64,000 nt of DNA. Origin: Zingiber officinale (taxonomy: Eukaryota > Streptophyta > Magnoliopsida > Zingiberales > Zingiberaceae). Made by a program: the position numbers and the translations under genes. The stretch lies in NCBI RefSeq assembly GCF_018446385.1, contig NC_055991.1, positions 101,105,712-101,169,711 on the forward strand, read 5' to 3'. The notes below the pieces were generated by a model, which saw nothing but the letters and a program-made list of their open reading frames with translations, was not told where the DNA came from and ran no database searches. Every line of letters begins with the position of its first letter. Within the stretch, counting starts at the first letter, position 1. Positions 56,440 to 64,000 of the stretch are shown in pieces.

Positions 56440-59400
56440 TGTAACGACCACCCTTCTTACTACTATTACTCTCTAAGGATGACCGTTACTTAACTATTAA
56501 CTCTACTTAACCGGTGTGATTAAAAACCACATGGAAACCCTACCGAAAAATTTCGACAGAGTCTCCCCTGTACCGGTGACCTTAAACTGACATACATAAC
56601 ATAATATACACAGCCACAGGCGGCTGGAACACATATCAAACACACAAAAGGAATAACATCACCACGCAGTTTAATGAAATCAAATCATGCAAGTAATGAA
56701 TAGCGGAAACAAAATAAATATACAATTAACTAACAGCGGAAGACTAAATGACTCATCTAATACATTCTTAATAAATGACAATCTTAATAAATGACAATCT
56801 TAATAAATGACAATCTTAATAAATTCTTAAACTAAGTCCCAAGGCTTCCATAGTCCTGGCATCACACACCATCCGCGCCACCTTGTCGCCTTCCTTTCTA
56901 TATCTTTTCCTTTCCTGTATCTGCAGTAAGAGAAAGTGTAGTCTATAAGCAAAATTTGCTTAGTAAGCGCTATCTAACTCACAAAATCTCGATATGCATG
57001 AGGATATACTGAAATCTAAAACTGAATGCTCAAAAGGAAATCTACTCATGCTCATCTACTAGTAAAAGAAACATACTAAAAGACTAAACATGTAAAGCAG
57101 AGCTATACAATCATGCTAGCATAAAGAAAGCTAAACTTACTGAATTCTAAACATCTTCTTAATCTTATTTCACTTTCTTTTAGACTTATTATTTAATACT
57201 TATGTGAAACTTCTTTTACTTGTTTAGAAACTTATACTTATAATACTTCAAAATAATAATCAACTTCTTCTTGGGCCCAGGCATAGTACCATCTTATGCG
57301 CGTTCCCTAATAGGTTGGGGTAGCGAGCCACCAATCCTAAAAGAGCAGACCTCGGTCTACCAGGGCCAAGACCTCGGAATTGGACACCTGGATTTGTTTA
57401 ACGACAAGCTCTTGGATGTCGGGTACTAGCCTCTTCTTAAAAGTAAAATATTTATAATCTTAATTACTTCTTCTTTAAATGCTTTGGCATTTTAATAGGC
57501 ACCTTGTGTGCCAAAAATCCCTAAAGTCTCGACTTTGGGATCTACTTAAGGCCTCGGCCTTTTCTTTCTCTTCTTTATCTTTCTTATACTTTTCTTTATC
57601 TTTCTTATACTTTTCTTTATCTTTCTTATGTGTCTATGAATGAAACTAACTATGTAACACATAATCATACATATTGAAGTAGTAATTAAACTTAAATATG
57701 TATGCTTAAACAAATTCTAAAACTATAATTCTTAACCAAAATCTGTACTATGATACTCAAGAAAAATTTGCACTATACTAAGCTTAACAAAATCTGCATA
57801 CTAATGCGTAATAAAATCCGCATGCTTATAAACAAAACTGTTCATGCATATTGAGGTAACAAGAAACTTAATTCTGAATGCTTGAAATAAATAACATATA
57901 TGTATAGTTGCTCATGTTATTCTAATAGCAAGGAATCTAGAAAATTTGCTCATGTTATTCTAATAATAAAGAAACTACATGTGCTTAACTGATAACAAAT
58001 AGGAAAGTCCAACAACATGCTAAATCATAAGGCTAAAGAATCTAACCCACATACCTTATCTATGCCAAGTTAAACTTGCTATAATACTTTAACATAAAGA
58101 CCTATACACAAAACTTATTCTCAGCTTATGTTTTTATAGAGTAAGGGAACCTTTAAGCATGCTTTACCACCGACACTTCAATAAATCTACAGAAACTTTA
58201 GGCAACCCTATACTGTACAGCAGCTCCAAAGAGGACTGCTCTGAGCTTCAAATGAAGCTGTTCATACTAATATAGAAACTTCTCTAAGCAATAACATAGT
58301 TGGAAACACACACAACATTTATCGTGACTAGAACATGATAGCATAGTAAGCACGAATCTGAACCTTACCAGCCACATTAATCTGGATTAATACAAGGCTA
58401 CATAAGCTAAACAAAATCTGCAAATCTAACAGAAGGAACCATCTAATCACATGCTTAACTATACTAATTACTTCCTTTCTTTGTGATTCACGGTAGCAAC
58501 CAAGCAAGAATCCAGCACAACCTTAAAACTGAATTATGCAAAGATAGGGCTACATAGCTCCAACATTCTAACTTTCAATTAGAAATCAAGCGATAACCTA
58601 TAGAACACTCACGGCAGAAATCTTCAAAGACAAAACTCCTTACAGCATGCTTCAACAATCAAGAAGAACAAGCATAATCTTTACAGCATGATTCGAAATC
58701 AAGAAGAACAAGTCCGAAAACTACTCTCAGAAACCTAACTCACGGCAATAGCATTAAAACCAAAATCCTTAAATCTCGGCAACAAGAAAACAAATCTCGG
58801 AGCTATCCTACTGCAGGTGAGTAGCAACTTACCTTCGTTTCCTTGACTCACAGCCAAAGGAGAAACCTCCTAGTGCTTCTAGGGTTCGGGTGAGCTCCCA
58901 ATCCCGGCTCTTCTTCGTGCTCCCGACTTCCTTCTTGACGAGAGGAGCCCGATGGTACGAAGACTCCACGAAGAGGGGTGCTCGTCGGAGAAGCCCTAGC
59001 TTCCTCGGCTTCGTTTTCGCTCACGAAGATCGCCGACGCCGTCGCCCGAACAGCGCTGTCGCGCGCGCGAGAGAGGAAAGGGCGAAGGAATTAGGTTACG
59101 GGAGAGAAAAGAAATAACTTAACCCCCTCTTAACTTGTCCTTTTATAACTTAACAATATTACATGTTCTTATCTATTCACGAAATAACCGCGGAATAGTT
59201 GGTCAGCCATGTTTGGACCAAATCAAAGGTCTGGGTTTCGAATCCTCAGCTGCAACTTATTTCCTTCCTATTATTCGCTATTACTAACTTCTACCTTATA
59301 TATATTTTATTCCACATATAATTAACAAAACTTTCGCAGACCAGCTGGTTGGCTGAGTCCGGTTAACATCTGGTTCAGGTCCGAGGTCTTGGGTTCAAAA

Positions 59401-59590
59401 CCCAGCTTTAACACTTTTATTTCTTATTTTTTTTTAAACTTCTTCCTATTGGTAAAAATACCAAATGAACTCCAAAAATTACATAAAAATACTCTATAAA
59501 TTCCTAAAAATCTCTAGAATTTTTCTAAAATATTTATAGATTTTAATAAGGACTTTTAGGACTCCAAATCGTGAAATTTGGGGTGTTACA
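56440..59590 (-). mobile_element. 3.15-kb gypsy-like (Tekay/Del-type) solo LTR
   Basis: Ends TGTAACGACC and GGGGTGTTACA; read on the minus strand it begins TGTAACACCCCAAATTT, a start common to Tekay/Del-type LTRs. No interior or coding sequence. Contains a 16-bp repeat TTAATAAATGACAATC (56766-56825), a 20-bp TTTATCTTTCTTATACTTTTC repeat in three copies (57567-57630), a GC-rich segment with a spurious frame (58890-59117), and two tRNA-like stretches (59193-59409). No clear target duplication was found (AAACC against AATTG), so orientation and solo status are moderately supported. Confidence 0.55.
59193..59409 (+). repeat. Two tRNA-like stretches (tRNA-Leu-like) in the LTR
   Basis: 59341-59409 reads GGTTGGCTGAGTCCGG (D-arm-like), a TTCAGGT anticodon-loop-like 7-mer with CAG, and TTGGG-TTCAAAA-CCCAG as a T arm. 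This order and spacing match a tRNA-Leu(CAG). 59193-59253 has a weaker relative (GGTCAGCC, then CTGGGTTTCGAATCC). The acceptor stem is not convincing, so these are tRNA-derived or look-alike pieces, not working tRNA genes. Confidence 0.45.
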
Positions 59591-61098
59591 AATTGGTCCT
59601 TTCGTTATTTTAGGGGTTAAGTTAGATGAAAAAAATGCATGTGACTTGTACAAGCCATAGATTTCATCATTTGAAATCCAATTCTACGACTAAATCTTCA
59701 TTTCCCCAATTTCACTCATGTCTCTCTGAATCTCATTTTCTTCTCCTCCAAAATCCTATTGGTGAACTTCAGACTTCATGCGTAGGAAGGAAAGCTATAG
59801 TGAGTTCGAATTGTTGCGCCACCTTCAGCCGACGGAGTTCATGCTCCTATGTGGATGAGCCTTTCAGTCTTATGTTTGAACAAGTAAAGGTAAATATTTT
59901 TAAAAATATCATAAATTTTTTGTTGTCTTTCTAGACCTAGTAATGGTTAGAAGAAATGTATCTAATTTCATAATCATTTTGACATGGTGGTTGCAACATA
60001 CTTTTGTGATATATAATTTGATAATTTATTTTTGTAAAGAAATTTACTGAATTGGTCCACATCTTGGCAAAGAAATAATTGCATAAGACTACTTTTTGAC
60101 ATGTGATTTGTGATCTATCAATGATAAAAATTTATCGAGGTGTCTTCAGAGAATTGACATCTCTCGTAGATTAGTCTTGGAGGATGGAAATTGGGGGAAT
60201 CTTGAGAAGTGAATACCTGCCTGATTGAACTTCATTACATACTTTTGCTGTCTAATCTAATTACAAAGTTGCAATTTAGGTAATGCTGTTAAGCCATAAT
60301 TCATTATTTAATATTGTCAAGGCAGTATATATTCAACAAAGCTAGAAATATATAATATATAAACGGATTAAAATGCATCTAACTTCCCATAAAAGAGTGA
60401 TGGAGAAATATCAAAAGGTTAGTATTATTTTTCATGTTGATTGTCTTTCATGCAATAGGAAGCATTTGGAGACTTCAAGTGAACATTAAATGAGATTTTC
60501 TATTGTACAAGACTAAAATTAGGAATAAAATTTTTTATTGGGGTGTTTCGTTCGTGTTTGCAGAGGTAATAAAAAATTTATGTATGAGTATTGGGAACAT
60601 AATTTACTTCAAAATTTTGATTGGATTGTGTTTATTACCATGGTTAGAAGCAATTGGCTATCTATCTATCTAAGAGCACCCACACAAACTTTCTTCTAAA
60701 ATGTATAATTTTAGTTTAAAAAATTACTTTTTTAAATTTAGATATCCACTTTTCACTACACCATATATCAGCTTTCCTATTTTTTCTCTCTTTTCTATAA
60801 TGTTTAGAGAATGGAATCCATTTCCTAAATTTAGAAAAGTACTATTTATAAATGTAAAATTTAGGGAAAGGATAGGGTAGTTGATGTAAAAAAATTTTAA
60901 CTACCCTACCCAAATTTTAGGATAAAATTTTTGGATAGAGTAATTGATGTAGATACTCTAATGGCTAGAAGAAGTAAATTCTCACTAAAATTCACTCCAA
61001 ATTATGTTTAATTTATTTGTTTATATTTTGCACTAATGCACAGTTATATTTGATATTTAGTTTATCATGTACTTTTTGTTGAATAATTTTTTTTATAG
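59591..61098 (+). other. 5' region of the Mutator-like gene with possible GRF-like exon
   Basis: Mostly AT-rich noncoding. At about 59770-59889 the frame CVGRKAIVSS, then FSRRSSCSYVDEPFS, then a GTAAAT donor at 59890 faintly resembles the GRF zinc-finger pattern often placed upstream of plant MULE transposases. It lacks an intact Cys set, so it is tentative. A MITE lies at 60671-60959. An intron-like TTTTTTATAG acceptor precedes 61099. Confidence 0.4.
60671..60959. mobile_element. MITE copy 2 (289 bp)
   Basis: Ends AGAGCACCCACACAA and TTGATGTAGATACTCT form an imperfect terminal inverted repeat. The interior shares GGATAGGGTAGTTGATGT, CTACCCTACCCAAATTTTAG and TTTGGATAGAGTAA with copy 1 (40481-55906). 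No open frame. The superfamily is unclear because target copies are ambiguous. Confidence 0.7.
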
Positions 61099-63680
61099 GG
61101 TTAATTGAAGAACCCGATTGTGTTACAATTAAATTGTCTTATAATGGAAGTTTGAAATCAAGTGGTACACGAGATGAATACACTGGTGGAAGTGTTGAAT
61201 ACTTTGATTTCATTGATCTTGATAAGTTTGGAATGATTGAGTTATGGGGATTTGCAAAGGATCTTGGGTTTAAAGACAGATTCTATTAAGTTTTGGTACA
61301 AAGTTGGAGGAAGATTTATAAATGGGAGATATTTTGAATAGTGATTCAGATGTGTTGAATATTAAAAGTAATATTCCGATAAATTATGGGGTTGAAATTT
61401 ATATAGTACACTTTGATGCTTCAAGAAGCGACCTTGGAGGCTTCATAAATGTTAGTCATTTTCAGATCGATGGAACAAATGATGAAGATGACGGTTATTT
61501 TATGATAGTGAGTATGATTTTTCAGAAGATGATAAGATGTTTGATAAGTTTGTGGACCATGACGTACAACCTTATAAGGGAAAAAATATTTTTGATGAGA
61601 GGGAAATTATAGATAACTTGTCGCATAGTTTGTAGGAAGATGGCATTTGTGCAAATAGTGATGGCTTTGGAGAGTCATAATGATTCTGATGAGGAGGATA
61701 AAGTTAAAATTTATCCCCAATTTGATTTGAAGAAGGAATCTGAAGACCCAAAATTCTACCTTGGTTTGATTTTCAACTCAAAGAAAGAAGCTAAATTTGC
61801 ATTGAAACTTATAATATCAAAGAGGGAAAGGCAATCAAGTTCACAAAGAATGATAATATTCGGTTATGGGCTAATTGCAAACAAGATGATTGCCCATGGA
61901 TGATTCATGTTGCCAAGATGAGTAACGATAGTTGTTGGCAAGTGAGAACTTTATCTAGGACACAATAATTGCTTTTGGGATTATACCAACAAGTCCATAA
62001 ACTCAACCTGGTTAGGGAAGAAGTTTGTGAAAAGATTCACCATAAATCCTAAATTGGGAACCAAAGAGTTTAGGAAGGAGGTTTGTATAATGATGAATGA
62101 TAACATTTCGAGAAAAGTGGCTTACTTAGCCAAGAAGGAAGACACTACAATTGGTTCAAAGGACTGTCGAGGAGCAATTTAGTATAATAAGGAATTATTA
62201 TGCTGAGCTGAAAAAATCTGATGAAGGGGTCACAGTTGTTTTGAAGTTGACAAAGAATGACCATTGTCCAAGGTTCCAAAGATTGTATGTCTGCTTTGCA
62301 ACATGTAAGAAAGGATTTAACGATGCTTGTCGACCTATCATTGGTATTGATGGATGCTTCTTAAAAGGAAAACATGGTGGAAAGTTATTATTGGCTGTAG
62401 GGATAGACCCAAACAACAACATATTTCCAATATGTTATGCATTGGTTGAGCGTGAGATGAAGGATATTTGGACATGGTTTCTACGGTTCTTAGATTTCGA
62501 CATTGGTTTGTTAATCTACATGCATGGACCTTTATGTCAGATAAGTAGAAGGGGTTGATCCCAAAATTGAATTTTGTTTCCTGATGCAAAACATAGATTT
62601 GTGTTAGACACTTACATAGCAACATAAAACATGATGGATTTAAGAGTCTAGCAGTTAAGATTGCTTTATGGGCTACGACAAAGGTGACTAGGATTGAAGA
62701 TTTTCGATAGCGAATGGAGGAACTCATGAATATTGACCGTAATGCATATGAATGGCCTGTAAAGAAGCCTGAAGATCAGTGGTCAAAGTCATATTTCAAC
62801 ACCATTTCAAAATCTAACATTTTGTTAAATAATGTGTGAAAGCTTCAATAGTTGTATACTAGATGCCAGCAATAAGCCTATCATTGAGATGTTTGAGTAG
62901 ATACAAAATCTTTTGATAAATAGGTTTCTGTTGAACAGAGAGAAGACTGAGAAATAGAAGAACCAAATTTGTCCTAAGATTAGAGATCGGTTGGCAAAGA
63001 TATGTATGGATGTTGCTGCTTATTCCCCATGAAATCAAATGAGATGCACAACCAGATAACGAGGTCAGATGATCAGCTTGATCATCATTCAATTGACTTA
63101 TCGACTAGGACTTGTAGTTGCAAAAAATGGGTTTTGATAGGAATTCCTTGCAAGCACGTTGTATGCACAATTTGGTGAAAAAAAAGACAATCCAGAGGCA
63201 TATATCCATCACTGTTACTTGACTGAGACATATCAAAGGTGTTATGCATTGTCAATAATGCATGTCAATAAACTAAATTTGTGGTCTGCTTGTGGCTTGC
63301 CCCCACCCTTACTGCCCTTTTACAAAGGAAAAATTGGAAGGCTGTCGAAACTACAGAGAAGGGAACCGGATGAACCTCCTCCTACATCTTCTTAAAAAAA
63401 TGCAACTTCTCAAAAAAAAAATACAGCAGCTTAAAATAATAAATTAAAAGGTGCAAAAAGATACAACAAATGCAAAATCTATGGGATTAGGACATAATCA
63501 AAGGACTTGCAAGGGGAATAATGATGTCCACCAATGGGGAGCAACACCGTAAGAAGACAACACACAACAAAGCAATGCTTTACCAAACGAAGCTCCAACA
63601 GATCTCCAAGATAATACATTGACACCAAGCAGAAAGGAAAAACATGTAATCTCAAATCAAAGCAAATCTATTACTTTTTT
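61099..63680 (+). pseudogene. Mutator-like (MULE) transposase, broken
   Basis: The N-terminal region from 61099 reads LIEEPDCVTIKLSYNG, then VEYFDFIDLDKFGMIELWGF. The MuDR DNA-binding domain (about 61730-61960) has DPKFYLGLIFNSKKEAKFAL, then a Lys/Asn-rich strand and a CPWMIHVAKM segment. The MULE catalytic domain (62151 to about 62700) has IGIDGCFLKGKHGGKLLLAVGI with the first Asp, an SDK-GLIP equivalent of the second, and a C-V-R-H motif. The SWIM zinc finger (about 63108-63165) shows TCSC-like and IPCKHVVC parts in different frames. Then LPPPLLPFYKGKIGR and a CCHC-like remnant. More than six frame changes and stops occur. It would have mobilised a Mutator element; long terminal inverted repeats were not identified. 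Confidence 0.85.
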
Positions 63681-64000
63681 TTTTTATGCTTTCTTATGTT
63701 TTATTTGTATATATTCTTCTCTGTAATTATATACGGGTGAGAAGACCACATCAAGTTGGGGTGTATATTCAAGGGCGCTCATGCTTAATATCCTCTATAA
63801 ATGTAAGTTGCTTTAATTATTTGATACTAGTTTTAGTAGTTGTATAAATTATCAAATCAGTTTTTTCATGTTTTCTAATTATTCTGTCTTGACAATTATA
63901 GATTAACCAATCAATTAATATTCATAAACCTACTTTTGTGAAAGGAGGAACTAGCTTCACAAGATTCTTGAGGCTAAGATCTTACACAGATGCTCAGCGT
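63681..64000. other. No recognised feature
   Basis: AT-rich sequence after the MULE with a T run and short purine-rich stretches. No terminal inverted repeat or gene was identified before the window ends. Confidence 0.4.

Noticed and set aside
58890..59117. 75-codon Arg-rich frame in the 3-kb LTR
   Set aside because: GC-rich LTR segment; no domain, and no interior of an element adjoins it.
59341..59409. A functional tRNA-Leu gene
   Set aside because: Anticodon and T arms look right but the acceptor stem and D arm do not close well, so only a tRNA-like label is supported.

Overview
The window reads as nuclear DNA of a flowering plant. Dense nested LTR retrotransposons, hAT and Mutator transposons, GT-AG introns, MITEs and one host gene with a very GC-rich first exon point to a plant, probably a monocot. 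The genus cannot be fixed from the sequence; a ginger or banana relative is only a guess. Only one intact host gene is visible, a three-exon trihelix transcription factor (35483-39866). Nearly everything else is mobile DNA.

Left block (1-15870): the 3' end of a copia element (LTR 1412-2453) sits just upstream of the 3' LTR of a gypsy-type element (2488-15870). That LTR is split by a hAT transposon (3333-15816, 8-bp target duplication AGTCTGTG). The hAT carries an Ac-like transposase gene with a frameshift, and is itself interrupted by a reverse-strand gag-only copia element (3704-10877, duplication TCTCC).

Middle (15871-34835): a decayed copia gag-pol (17905-21389), a large solo LTR (22370-24138), a probable gypsy LTR (25009-26830), a second decayed copia gag-pol (27568-32576) split by a SIRE-like solo LTR (28801-29859, duplication GCAAC) and followed by its own 3' LTR (32597-34467), then a reversed LTR scrap.

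Right block (34836-64000): the trihelix gene, then a MITE (40481-55906) interrupted by a reverse-strand SIRE-like element (40872-55883, duplication AGAGT). That element is in turn interrupted by a related plus-strand element (41218-50589, duplication GAGTT). The inner element has an open gag and no pol, and carries an intron-containing second gene with its own promoter-like region. A 3.15-kb gypsy-like solo LTR (56440-59590), a second MITE copy and a broken Mutator transposase (61099-63680) follow.

The most unusual signal is shared by several copia families here. Tandem arrays of short hairpins lie in the U3 part of the LTRs, with loops and linkers conserved while the paired stems differ from unit to unit and change together. 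In one element the two sister LTRs differ by a matched change in both arms of the same stem. How the elements may cooperate is inference: the gag-only elements would need pol from relatives such as the SIRE-like element that one of them has landed in.
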